NCBI GenBank assembly: GCA_905234995.1
Contig: CAJOJV010000030.1
Span: 22,293 to 79,345, forward strand
Direction: 5' to 3'
Origin: an uncultured Eubacterium sp.
GTDB taxonomy: Bacteria > Bacillota > Clostridia > Oscillospirales > Acutalibacteraceae
Length of the DNA stretch: 57,053 nt
In this document: positions 30,501-36,888 of the stretch, piece by piece
Position numbering within the stretch: position 1 is the first letter of the stretch
Layout: every line of letters starts with the position of its first letter
Position numbers and translations under genes: made by a program
The notes under the pieces: model-generated
Seen by the model: the letters and a program-made list of their open reading frames with translations, nothing else
Databases searched by the model: none
What the model was told of the DNA's origin: nothing

Positions 30501-31694
30501 TATACGGGCATTCAAAGCCGCCAGACCACTGCTGTTGACGGTGCGGCTGTTTCAATCATTATCCACGGCACAGCACCGACTTACGGATATTATCTGATGT
30601 ATTCAAACATTTTAACTCTCAAAAACGGTGCAACCGTTAAGTCCGTAACGGGCAGCAACGCAAACACATATTCTGTCTATAATGATAGGAATAACGATAA
30701 CCTGGTTGTTGAAGAGGGAAGTGTGCTTGAGGCTGTTTCCGATAATGCAGCCTTCAACGGTCAAAACAGAATAACCGATGAAACCAAGGCACTCGGTGCT
30801 CTTGTAAATACCAATGCACAAAAGTTTGGCGCAAGGCCGTGGGATGGCTCAACGGCACTTAGCAGTTATAAATACATCATTATTCCAAATGATAAGCGCG
30901 AGCTTGATACTGATGCATATTATGCTGCTTTGGATGTTGCACAGGCACTCATTGATACGGGTCTTACTCAGTATGAGGCGGACAGCGCAGAAACGTTCAC
31001 CGCTGAAATTGCTGCCGCTCAGGCTGATTTTGAAGCCGCTGAAACACAGGCAGAGGTTGACGCAGCAACAACCCGAATTCTCACCGCAATTGAAACGCTG
31101 AGAAAGGGCTATATTGAGCCTGAGTTCAAGGGCACCTGCAATATTGTAGGCCTTGACGGCGTAATAATTCAGTCAAACGGCGAGGCTCAGTACGAAGCGC
31201 AGTATAACGAAAAGATTTATCTCATCGCCCCGAGCACTGAAACCAAATTTGCTTACACCAACGAGGACGGCAGCGAGATTTATGCTTACCTCGTAAGTAA
31301 CGTGCTCTATGCTCCGAAGAGTAATGAGATATACATTAAAGCCGTTTCAACAATCACGGGCGCCAAGGCGATGATTGCGGGCACATCGTTTGAAAACCGC
31401 AAGGCAAAATACAACTGCCAGTATTCAATCCCCGATGACGCAACCTTTGTTGAAACAGGAATTGTTATGAGCTTTGACAAAGCCACAACGCTTGAGCTTG
31501 GCGCAGAAGGCGCAAGAAAGTTTAAGGCAAACAAGATTGGCGCTAATAATGAGTATTCCATTTCCTTCAACATTGGCGATTCTTACATTGGCAAAACCAT
31601 TTACGGCAAGTGCTATGTAACCTACACCGATAATAATGGCGATATGGTTACCGTTTACAGCGACCTGCATAATATTCAACTCAAGGAGGACTAA
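21501..31694 (+). CDS. Giant secreted repeat protein (InlB/BspA-type modules, FIVAR)
   Basis: 3,397 residues, uninterrupted. In order: a signal peptide (about 1-32); a beta-rich N-terminal region; an InlB B-repeat-like unit (about 377-465); a pair of CxxC motifs (about 543-610); a first 73-residue repeat; a BspA-type leucine-rich block (755-940); repeats 2-8; a second BspA block (1480-1647); repeats 9-17; a DUF285-like block with TSNVTAMDRMF motifs (2347-2587); repeat 18; another InlB unit; repeat 19; a beta-rich domain; a FIVAR-like helical pair (3133-3203); and a final beta domain. There is no LPxTG, no C-terminal membrane span and no sorting repeat, so attachment is unexplained. A role in adhesion or glycan binding is inferred. 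GGAGG lies 13 bp before the ATG, a little far. Confidence 0.85.
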   Translation: MKKASFKRIISVLLSLLMVVSALPFTPITVAAVDDTWDEALEEYEYFISVKTTNDADGWNWANVKLYTFDDDTYTTSSEAKTFDIKSDIDDSGEEFRGVYRSTKFLDKVVVNIDFGGGFTWRDWSGELTVKINGTNVISTSMSCNSTPFSSSDRAFSNRITSDNYPKVDEDNSRIFVQSADSSALSSDLTFYQGENEEKGKTQGYLYAQLVDQYDVVWKTLDKIEIKSNTHPDYDIFEFSQVSDNKAVFNVTSTYNGAVNDKYHSNDHLSKVTLSYPWHDPAKTYIDGSDSQVATIPIEINFKFLHDVKINLNKELFAESKEYEGTQIPIDFGIPAGYRIKSFTKTGAGELVNNNDNTALLTVGNGDVTVTGNKVANTYYIDYDKNAADATGEMTPTTATYDKASVSIKNSAFNREGYSFLGWNTRADGTGTAFAGGAAAKKPNLTTENGAHVTLYAQWGKNVLTVVLNYPAETAVMPKTVNVNRLLSIEPEEIIDVDSSNYHYRYTGADQSLERITEDMSVNLYYEKEEHHFGEPFVSVEPTCTTDGVETQMCEDCGYEKHTVIPAYHQDLRADAGYAATCTEDGAETVIKCYACGEIVENGEVIPAYGHDYNYKRANWSFSTESGELKGWATVTCKNDKTHTLTVEADVVKTEKTYDFTAYFDGYTATTSLRIGKDIFEINVNSTDGGTVTATPSVAFKNDVVYLNVERETHSYLTGLTATSGSKDIEIEDYSFVMPKGNVEVTAEFSDVLPNQCGDNAYWYYDEETSTLTIAGTGPMYDYDEVAAPWFAYGSEIHNLRKLNIEDGITYIGKCAFSRLGRIVYDVYIADSVTEIGERAFYYSDAVGHLRLSNKLEKIGDYAFAGCDQLGQQVILPATVTSIGRGVFQGGTSIYTVYCHANPENLSWADATKATYIVVYNEYLSAYQEKFGNTVRGTFTGGLGNSYRNIIIGESEHGSVSADFAKAPSYQSIRLSAVPDEGYGFSGYVVTDADGNSVSVSNNEFYMPTKDVTVIGIFTPLYGVEIETPDEHGMATASKFEAIEGETVEITTSPDLGYRFDALSVTDKNGNEIELNGNSFTMPAADVTASVTFAEYTHQVNCTVDGPGKVTGNLYADEGDTVTLSVTPDTGAELKSLYLIDEYGNSIEPDSSNSFTMPDCDVNLFATFEAKTYTITYQATNGTVTGQETAAYGDEVKITAVPDDGYILKDVYSNDWHDISFDKSSSTFIMPAKDITVKADFELKPFSITFRDMSNGTVTCSDLTPEPGTTVTVTPNPDKGYYLSELFYHRVSADGLKYYSKVYDNKFVMPYGDVIIGGTFSKLSYPIIDKSVNGSVEASISAVYESSVRCKLVPDDGYRFDSVSIKDIYGNEIQYTLNNWDTYYCDFVMPAGAAIVAPIFVKNENEYNISYNVSENGSVSGPEKSLSGKTVLINSTADEGYILKSFSVKANNSDVAYNDDLSFTMPAANVNVTAEYVSADKCGEDVYWNYDVFTKTLTVYGSGAMYDYDGTNMPWYGMDINRVVVETGISYVGAYAFYQSDAETVYMPDSVEKIGSYAFYGSHSLKAVRMSERLTEIDTYAFAYCDALEQLDFPSLLVYVRDSAFTGTTAMDKIWCDMTSYDQLQWGSEPYKLDEFKPNMDTTIFVAGALRNDAQWYYGGYTRIINAGFYYTTDEANTKKHSVTVTTDAYGTVKSDFDSAPAGRLVYLTITPLDTYELQSLTVTDANGDEIEVTNNTFIMPGTAVTVTAEFTRRVYDVVTSTSENGTVSCANSATRGTSVPITATPDKGYALKSITVTDVNGNDVAVNNNAFTMPAASVTVSAEFERQQYCITYRPAAHGSISGPENAECGDWVAITVIPEQYYKLTSLTVQTTEGEDIGVYGTSFIMPAEPVIVRATFEKIDYDIVYKVSGNGKVTGAKTANYGDDISLTVTPQTGAVFESLSVTDSNGDEIELTGNTFTMPAGKVTVTAKFSSTEYSITYGEAEHGTISGYLTANYDSSVTVNVTPEAGYRLDTLLVTDEEDNAIAVNGNSFTMPASNVSVTATFKLISSKVIYIKTANGAVSGPETAECGNTVSVSPIASVGAEFVSLTVKTLSGEEIELTGNSFTMPDKVVVVKAQFAKIDYPITYNVSQGGTVTGAETANLGDEIQLNIIADTGYYLDELTVKDAQENELAVEDGTFIMPNCAVTVNASFKKYDHSITYLQTENGTVTGELFANVGDEITLSVVSDEGYKLNLLTVKDSESSEITVTDNSFVMPDSDVTIEASFEPISYDITYAANANGTVSGVPTAHYGDEIQLIVTPNEKYKVDTITVTDETGTSIQVNDNTFVMPDSNVTVSVTFVRYYAYVVYSENGSSKVLTLKYGTHQPEGDNEWELADSGRITGRSNYGSITDVVIDPSFADARPKYTTSWFDGFKSLTNIEGLEYLNTSEVTNMVGMFYECRGLTSLDLSGFDTSNVTAMDRMFMWCTSLTEVNISGFDSSKVTSMSDMFRECYNLQTLNLGTFNNYNATTVSNMFSNCSNLRTIYVEGSDTKWKETKRIINYTEYDETMFDSCNSLVGGTGVAFSNEGNSSVLMAKVNGGYFTAKLHSITVEECTDGILSADKSQAAMNEVVTLTAIPDDEYKEAVITVLDSLGNPVEITDDSFVMPASDVTVSASFVPKKYTVQWKNGSEIVETDNIPYGTIPQFNGEAPSDYSDENNHYTFSGWNDGENTYAVNELPAVTADVTYTAVYTAAEHSYGEPEWAWAQDYSSATATFTCTVGGETETINATVTSENSRDKITYTATAEFEGNTYTDIRVVNKTLSTVTVVPSENGTVTASLDEAYEGEEVTLTAIPDTGFSLGMLTVKDADENDITVTDGKFTMPASDVTVSATFNAVNYNLYVAGIRVNGANCNDVLGDGKITFNPETMVLTLNGATIEVDKRADNSTPDTAFGIRYNQGEPFTITLIGENRIVDASADSGVTGKFGIFVASSTAFTITGSGSLSVEMNADDENITYTGIQSRQTTAVDGAAVSIIIHGTAPTYGYYLMYSNILTLKNGATVKSVTGSNANTYSVYNDRNNDNLVVEEGSVLEAVSDNAAFNGQNRITDETKALGALVNTNAQKFGARPWDGSTALSSYKYIIIPNDKRELDTDAYYAALDVAQALIDTGLTQYEADSAETFTAEIAAAQADFEAAETQAEVDAATTRILTAIETLRKGYIEPEFKGTCNIVGLDGVIIQSNGEAQYEAQYNEKIYLIAPSTETKFAYTNEDGSEIYAYLVSNVLYAPKSNEIYIKAVSTITGAKAMIAGTSFENRKAKYNCQYSIPDDATFVETGIVMSFDKATTLELGAEGARKFKANKIGANNEYSISFNIGDSYIGKTIYGKCYVTYTDNNGDMVTVYSDLHNIQLKED
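23540..30140 (+). repeat. About 19 imperfect 73-codon tandem repeats
   Basis: Within the giant protein, a unit recurs about 19 times with the pattern NGTVTG, a Tyr/Gly-Asp turn, LTVTPD-GY, LxSLTVTD-NG-EI and FTMPAxxVTVTAxF. These match the divergent InlB/Flg_new_2-type bacterial repeat. They run in three main arrays broken by leucine-rich and DUF285-like blocks. Divergence between units argues for an old expansion rather than recent slippage. Confidence 0.85.
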
Positions 31695-31696
31695 AA

Positions 31697-31825
31697 ATGA
31701 AAAGAAAATATATTGAGCCCGAATTTGAGCTTGAAAAATTTAAGCTTGCTTCCATTATCACAGGTCTTTCCGATTATGAAGGCTATGACGAGAACGATAA
31801 TGAATATGATGATTTCAACAACTAA
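31697..31825 (+). CDS. 42-residue acidic peptide after the giant protein gene
   Basis: ATG at 31697 follows AAGGAGGA at ideal spacing; the ribosome binding site lies inside the end of the giant gene, so the two are coupled. The product has a basic start (MKRKYIEPEF), a short amphipathic middle (FKLASIITGL) and a very acidic, Tyr-rich tail (DYEGYDENDNEYDDF). There is no signal peptide or membrane span. The KYxxPEFExEKF start with an acidic end is a layout I have seen in many small clostridial proteins of unknown role, some suspected to be peptide precursors. A terminator follows 40 bp later. No maturation enzyme is visible nearby. Confidence 0.7.
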   Translation: MKRKYIEPEFELEKFKLASIITGLSDYEGYDENDNEYDDFNN

Positions 31826-31864
31826 GCAGGCTGAATATTAATTCACCCTTGTGAATAAAACAAA

Positions 31865-31895
31865 AACAGGGCTATGGCAACATAGCCCTGTTTGC
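31865..31895 (+). terminator. Terminator of the giant-protein operon
   Basis: AACAGGGCTATG-GCAA-CATAGCCCTGTT forms a 12-bp stem with a tetraloop, followed by a short T-containing tail. It lies 40 bp after the small peptide gene. Confidence 0.88.
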
Positions 31896-32209
31896 ATATC
31901 GCCTTTTACTTTTGTTGCACACAGAGCGATAAAGACGCACAGATTCTTAACGACAAATGAAATAACGCCTCTCACGAAACAAGAAGTGCCATTGATAAAA
32001 TCATAGATATTATTATAGATTTAGATAAATAAAGCAAAAATACCACGCCATGACGGTGTGGTGCTTTTCTTCATTAAAAAGAATATTGCATTTTTTGAGT
32101 CCGCGAAAGCGAAATCTTTTGAAAATATTTTGGTCGATTTTAGTATTTTGTGTATCGCAAAAGTCCCTTAAACAGCGTTGAAACTGTTTAAGGGACTTTC
32201 TTCTTTGAA
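31896..32209. other. Intergenic region with two more terminator hairpins
   Basis: No complete gene is visible. One reading frame ends in SAIDKIIDIIIDLDK at about 32030, perhaps the tail of a lost gene. A hairpin ACCACGCC-ATGAC-GGTGTGGT with a following T run spans 32042-32070. The next hairpin serves the opposing fbp gene. Confidence 0.55.
32160..32199. terminator. Bidirectional terminator between the small peptide region and fbp
   Basis: AAAGTCCCTTAAACAG and CTGTTTAAGGGACTTT make a perfect 16-bp stem around an 8-base loop, ending 10 bp from the fbp stop codon. A- and T-rich flanks on both sides allow termination in either direction. Confidence 0.88.
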
Positions 32210-34150
32210 TTAAATTCTTTTCCCTGTGTGCTCCTTAATTTCGCCTGAACGATATGCAGAAAGAAGCATATTCAGATTTTTAATGCGCTCAGCAAAATCT
32301 GCTCCCTGATCTGTTTCGGAGATTTTCATTCTGTGGTCAAAACGCTCAATCAGATTTACCTGTGGCGATTCGGCATTTTCATCGGAGATAAACGGCTTGT
32401 GTTCGGCAAGAATATAGCTGTTGGAATCGCAAATCAGCGTGTATCCGGCAATACCTGTTGCTTTCTGATAAGCCTTTGAAATACCGCCGTCGATAAGGAA
32501 CAGCATCCCACCTGCCTTAATAGGACTTTCACCGTTTTTGATTTTTACAGGTACATGACCGTTTATGATGTGTCCCTTTTCGGGGTTAAGGTCAAATTCC
32601 TTTAATATAGCTTTACAGGTGTCTTTCTGCTCGGAGTAGTAATAATAAGCGTTATAGCTTTCCTTATGCAGTGCCTTATCCTCAAGAAAATATCTTTCGA
32701 AAAAAGCCATTTTATCCTTGCCGAAGAGAGGAGATATAGGACCGCACCAAAGATACCAGAGATAGTCGGCAGCATCTGTTTTTTCCTTTCCCTGTGGAAG
32801 AAAATACGCCTTGTTGACGATTTCGTCTATTTTCTCAAATAACGCCCTTCCGCTGTACTCCTTTTCGCCTACGTGAACGCTTTGCATATTGCCGTTTTCA
32901 TCAAGCGGAATACAGCCGTGGAACAGAAGGTTGCCGTTAGTTATTTTATAGGCAGAGCCGTTTGAATACAGAAACCTGATGTGTTTATTGAGTCTGTCGC
33001 TGTGCATAAATGAATTGGTCAGCACATTCATCAGCTCGTCTTCTTCTTTGCTTAAAGCAAGCGGTTCGTTCGGATTGACAGTCGGGAAGTTTGTGTCTAG
33101 GAGATGATGCACTTTTCCGTCAAAGGTTACGGTGTAATTGTTAAAGTCAACTCTGCTGAAAATATTTCTGTCATCCATATTCCATTCGGGATGACGTTCA
33201 ATCAACTGACCCTCTAATTTGAGCTGTATAATTGATATTGCCTTGTGCATTTTTGCCGTCAGTTTTTCGTCAACGGTGTCATAAATATTGTCGTCAAGTG
33301 CATGCGGCATATACAGCTTGCAATCGTCATCCTTGTATGTTTCGCCGGCAAACACGGCAAGGGCCCTGAGATTCAGTCCGTATCCGTCTTCAAGCACATC
33401 GAAATTATCATAACGCATGGCAATACGAATAACGTTTGCAATCAGCGCCTTGTTTCCCGCCGTGGCGCCCATCCAACTGATATCGTGGTTACCCCACTGA
33501 ATATCAACATCGCTCATTGTCATAAGCTTGTCCATAATGATATCCGGACGGGGACCTCTGTCGTAAATGTCGCCTATAATATGCAGTTTATCAATAGCAA
33601 GCGTCTGTATTAATTCGCATAGTGATTTAATAAACCTGTCGGCAATACCCGTTTCAAGAACAGTAGATATTATTTCTTCGTAGTAGTAATCCTTCTCGTC
33701 ATCGCCGGCAACATGCAAAAGCTCGTCAATAATATACACCATATCTTCGGGAATACTCTTGCGAACGTGTGAACGGGTATACTTCCATGAAACGGCTTTG
33801 CAGACTAAAACCAATCTGTTTATTGTAAGCCTTCGCCAGTCGTCATTGATTTCGTCGCTTTCAATCATTTTTTTGAGTTGTCTTTCCGGATAATAAATAA
33901 GATATGCCAGCTGTTCGCGTTCTGTAGTTGATATGGTTTTACCAAGCCTTATATCAATTTTCTCTTTAATGATACCAGATGCACTTTTGAGCATATGTAA
34001 AAAGGCTTCATATTCGCCGTGAATATCGCTGAAAAAATATTCCGTTCCTTTCGGAAGGCTGCCTATCGCCGAAAGGTTTACAATTTCAGACGCAGCGCTC
34101 TGCTCCGTTGGAAAGTTGTTTGCAAGAAGCGATAAATACTTGTTGTTCAT
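32210..34150 (-). CDS. fbp: Fructose-1,6-bisphosphatase, class III
   Basis: The 646-residue cytosolic enzyme hydrolyses fructose 1,6-bisphosphate to fructose 6-phosphate in gluconeogenesis. Metallophosphatase motifs of the class III (Firmicutes) type are clear: FFSDIHGEYEAF, GDIYDRGPRPD, IQWGNHDISWMGA, and later NGHVPVKIKNGESPIKA. The length is typical (about 640-670). The Met before NNKYLSLLANNFP is chosen as start because AGGAGTG precedes it; a longer frame upstream lacks a site. It is transcribed alone on the minus strand from the promoter at 34188-34216. It separates the surface island from the decayed region. Confidence 0.95.
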   Translation of the reverse strand: MNNKYLSLLANNFPTEQSAASEIVNLSAIGSLPKGTEYFFSDIHGEYEAFLHMLKSASGIIKEKIDIRLGKTISTTEREQLAYLIYYPERQLKKMIESDEINDDWRRLTINRLVLVCKAVSWKYTRSHVRKSIPEDMVYIIDELLHVAGDDEKDYYYEEIISTVLETGIADRFIKSLCELIQTLAIDKLHIIGDIYDRGPRPDIIMDKLMTMSDVDIQWGNHDISWMGATAGNKALIANVIRIAMRYDNFDVLEDGYGLNLRALAVFAGETYKDDDCKLYMPHALDDNIYDTVDEKLTAKMHKAISIIQLKLEGQLIERHPEWNMDDRNIFSRVDFNNYTVTFDGKVHHLLDTNFPTVNPNEPLALSKEEDELMNVLTNSFMHSDRLNKHIRFLYSNGSAYKITNGNLLFHGCIPLDENGNMQSVHVGEKEYSGRALFEKIDEIVNKAYFLPQGKEKTDAADYLWYLWCGPISPLFGKDKMAFFERYFLEDKALHKESYNAYYYYSEQKDTCKAILKEFDLNPEKGHIINGHVPVKIKNGESPIKAGGMLFLIDGGISKAYQKATGIAGYTLICDSNSYILAEHKPFISDENAESPQVNLIERFDHRMKISETDQGADFAERIKNLNMLLSAYRSGEIKEHTGKRI

Positions 34151-34187
34151 AATAAACACTCCTAAATACTCGTGAAAACATATCTCA

Positions 34188-34216
34188 ATTATATCAAAAT
34201 AATTGCTTTGTGTAAA
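34188..34216 (-). promoter_or_regulatory. Promoter of fbp
   Basis: On the minus strand TTTACA (34216-34211) is followed after 17 bp by TATAAT (34193-34188), a near-consensus sigma-A promoter about 38 bp upstream of the chosen fbp start. Confidence 0.8.
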
Positions 34217-34264
34217 GTTGTTATCACTTGAGAAAGTATGCGAAATCATTTTATCTTTTGAGGA

Positions 34265-34294
34265 CTGCCCCGCAGAAATGCGGGCAGTTTTCTT
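34265..34294 (+). terminator. Orphan plus-strand terminator
   Basis: CTGCCCCGCA-GAAA-TGCGGGCAG forms a strong stem with one bulged C, followed by TTTTCTTT. No plus-strand gene lies immediately upstream, so it is probably a relic of a rearranged neighbourhood. Confidence 0.6.
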
Positions 34295-35054
34295 TAATAA
34301 ACAATTGTCAAAAAATGCGTGGTGGTCAATTAACGGTCATTTGGTAATTTTGCAGGCAGTTTGTGTCTTAAATGTTAATGCGATAGCAAAACGCTCAATT
34401 GAAATTATTTTGAAGAGAAAATTTGAATGAATAATATACCGAGTACCCGAATGGGTAAACATATATCCCTACTTGTCGTACTGAATAAAAGTAAAGACAT
34501 CTCACTCGTTATCGAAAGGTGCACCGCACCTTTCTCCCAAATTCTTGCAGCCTGCGGCTGTAGAATTTGGAACCTCGTGTTCGAGTCCCTTCCGGCGTAC
34601 TGGTTCGTAGAATGGCTCGGCTCTCTGAATGAAGCGCGTTCGTGCGAATTTGGCGCTATTGTCCAGACTTTTTGGCGGGCATTTTACATCTGGCGCTCTT
34701 CTGTGGAATTGTCTTTAATTCTCAAGTGGTCAAAATTGTGGTCAAAACACAGATGAAAGATAATAGAAACGCAATCAAAATTTGAGTAAGGGGTTAGTCA
34801 CCAGGTGATCACGAACTACTTAAAAGGGAAACTTTTAAAAAAGTAATAGACACAGATTATTATCCCACCAGAAATCTTAAAACGGGGAAATTGCACAAGA
34901 AAAACTGAACGGCTGATTCGCATATTTCCCAAGCGTAGACCAATACTTTTTTGCCGAAAATCGCCTTATAAATCGCAGAACGTTTTTTCCTGTGAAATTT
35001 GCAATATATGTGTGCTTGTGGTAAAATGAACGCATAACTACATGCGGTGTTAAT
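34295..35054. other. Non-coding, rearranged-looking region
   Basis: I see no convincing gene. Two hairpins stand out: AAAGGTGC-ACC-GCACCTTT (34515-34533) and a roughly 15-bp stem CCAAATTCTTGCAGCC/GGCTGTAGAATTTGG (34538-34573). A TTCGAGTCC run at about 34580 resembles a tRNA T-loop but cannot be folded into an arm. A frame ending near 34755 in KLWSKHR is reminiscent of an integrase tail but too short to call. Confidence 0.45.
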
Positions 35055-35075
35055 ATGAGTATTAGGGGAAAAGAA

Positions 35076-35780
35076 ATGAAAATTGCAAACGGGATGGACT
35101 TTATTAATGATGAAGCCGTTATAGGGAAATGGAAAAATATCGGTTGGATTGGAAATACACATTGTACTTCTATTGACGACTTAAACGAAGACAGCGGCGA
35201 ATATGATACACTGTATTTCCTGCAAAACGGTGAACCCTATTGGATATTTGAAGGTTGGACAAAGGGCATTCTTCTAATACATTACGGCGGCGATGAACCT
35301 ATTCTTACATATAAATACGATATTCAAAGAATTGACAATAAGGATTATCTGTTTTTCAGAGTAGAAGATAAGACCGAAGTTTTCATTAAGGTCAATTCCA
35401 AACAATACACTAAAGCAACTCTCGGTAGACACGATAATATTGAACTTCCTTTTGTTTACGATGAGATAATAATCGGAAAATGGAAGTCTGTTGCATTTGT
35501 TGATACAATAGAATCCTTTTCCCCTGACAAAGAGTGTGATAGTCTTTATCTAAAAGAAATTGATTTTTCTTCTGATGGTAGATTAGTGCAGACAACTATG
35601 GATGAGGTATGGCATGACAAATGGACGAAAGGGTCTGTTATTAATCTTCATCGTACAACCGTTGCTACTTATGAAATACGTGTTATAAACGGCACGGAGT
35701 ATTTGTTTATGGAGTGGAAAATGGGCAACTACATTTATGGCGGTATGGCTCCCGAGTTTTATGTGTTTGTTCGTGCATAG
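35076..35780 (+). CDS. Protein with two tandem lipocalin-like (IGKWKxV) domains
   Basis: From the ATG at 35076 (AGGGGAA at good spacing; an in-frame ATG at 35055 is weaker) the product is 234 residues without a signal peptide. Two copies of a roughly 100-residue beta-barrel-like unit are visible. Each starts with VIGKWKNIGWI or IIGKWKSVAFVDTIESF and contains WTKGxxLxH, TYKYDIQRIDNKDYLFF / TYEIRVINGTEYLFMEW and a final Tyr/Phe-Val strand. This unit is familiar from the C-terminus of some clostridial BlaR1-like and stand-alone proteins; its ligand is not known. It stands alone between the non-coding stretch and the broken phosphorylase. Confidence 0.65.
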   Translation: MKIANGMDFINDEAVIGKWKNIGWIGNTHCTSIDDLNEDSGEYDTLYFLQNGEPYWIFEGWTKGILLIHYGGDEPILTYKYDIQRIDNKDYLFFRVEDKTEVFIKVNSKQYTKATLGRHDNIELPFVYDEIIIGKWKSVAFVDTIESFSPDKECDSLYLKEIDFSSDGRLVQTTMDEVWHDKWTKGSVINLHRTTVATYEIRVINGTEYLFMEWKMGNYIYGGMAPEFYVFVRA

Positions 35781-35821
35781 GAATAATCAACAATTTATGA
35801 TAACTTTAAGAAGGAATTTAT

Positions 35822-36589
35822 ATGTGGAAGTATAACGAAGATACTACAAAGCCGATTATTACAGCAAAGACACATATAGAAAGCGGACATAAAAGCGGCT
35901 GTGAACAACTGCCTTCAACGGCTGTATTGTTTTATATGCACGGCGGCATTTATTATATGAAGCTGAAACATAAAGGCAGACTGCTTTCAAAAAAGTTTCC
36001 CCGTTTTCTTAATGCTTGCCCGATATATAAAATGAAAGATTACGATATCTGATTTCTTGACGGCGGCAGAGGTGCTCCGCAGGCGGTTGACACACTTGAA
36101 ACGCTTGCAGCTATTGGTGTGAAAAATGTAATCACCATTGGAATGTTTGGTGCATTTGGAGAAGCTGTTGAAAGCGGCGATATAATTATACCGAACAAGG
36201 CGCTTGTTGAAGAAGGGACCTCATTACACTACTACGATGAAATTGAATATGCTGAACCAAACGCAGAACTGTTGAAAAAAGCGGCAGAAACGATTGACGG
36301 CGCAAAAGCTTTGCCCATTGTTTCAACTGATGCTGTCTATCGTCAGACCTTCTTTAAGGAAGCGCTGTGGCGTGAAAAGGGTGCGGTAGGTGTAGATATG
36401 GAAACCTCCGCTCTTTATAGTGTCGGTGCGCTACTGGATATAAATGTCGTTTCAATTCTTATTGCTTCTGATAAACACCCTTTAAACGAGGGCGAAAGTG
36501 CTTGGAAATGGACAATGAATAACAAAGTGCGCTTCGAATTTTTCGATAAGTGCATCGAGTTTGCTAAAACCATAGATAGTCGGAGGTAG
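35822..36589 (+). pseudogene. Nucleoside phosphorylase (PNP/UDP family) with in-frame UGA
   Basis: One reading frame spans 255 codons but is broken by TGA at 36050-36052. Before it: PSTAVLFYMHGGIYYMK and FLNACPIYKMKDYDI. After it, in the same frame: FLDGGRGAPQAVDTLETL, ITIGMFGAFGE, EEGTSLHYYDE and the hallmark VGVDMETSALYSVGA. These are the phosphate, base and ribose-binding motifs of the nucleoside phosphorylase-I family, enzymes that split nucleosides to base and ribose 1-phosphate. AAGGA precedes the ATG. A nonsense mutation is the simplest reading; a GTG restart at 36119 would lack the N-terminal third. Confidence 0.82.
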
Positions 36590-36591
36590 CA

Positions 36592-36888
36592 ATGCAACAA
36601 AACATATATGATAATAACGAGTTCTTTGAAAACTACAAGAATACCCGTTTGAGCGATAACAGTTTCAATAAACTCTTGGAACAGCCAGCGATGAGAAAAC
36701 TGATTCCCGATGTGCAAGGCAAATCGGTTTTGGATTTAGGTTGCGGATTTGGTTTCAACTGCAAAGAGTTTGCTCTCGCCGGTGCCAAGCGTATTGTCGG
36801 CATTGATTTATCCGTTGAGGAAATCTATGTAAATATCGCAAATTACGCTTACGGCGACGGCTTAGGTAAGGCGGAATGCTTGCTATGA
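36592..36888 (+). pseudogene. Truncated class I SAM methyltransferase fused to hydrolase remnant
   Basis: GGAGG precedes the ATG. The first 75 codons hold a class I methyltransferase start with motif I (VLDLGCGFGFNCKEFA) and the following acidic strand (RIVGIDLS). The sequence then changes character and reads ANYAYGDGLG, the nucleophile-elbow region of an alpha/beta hydrolase, before a frameshift stop at 36888. The rest of the methyltransferase is missing. A deletion has apparently joined two unrelated genes. Confidence 0.75.

Noticed and set aside
7364-31694. LPxTG-type wall anchoring of the surface proteins
   Set aside because: No LPxTG-like motif is seen at any C-terminus; the ends are membrane spans with basic tails or a plain beta domain.
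31930-32030. Possible coding fragment ending SAIDKIIDIIIDLDK
   Set aside because: It is too short and lacks a start; it is noted only as a possible gene tail.
34560-34610. A TTCGAGTCC stretch resembling a tRNA 3' end
   Set aside because: The T-stem cannot pair (only two of five positions match) and no acceptor, anticodon or D-arm is found around it.
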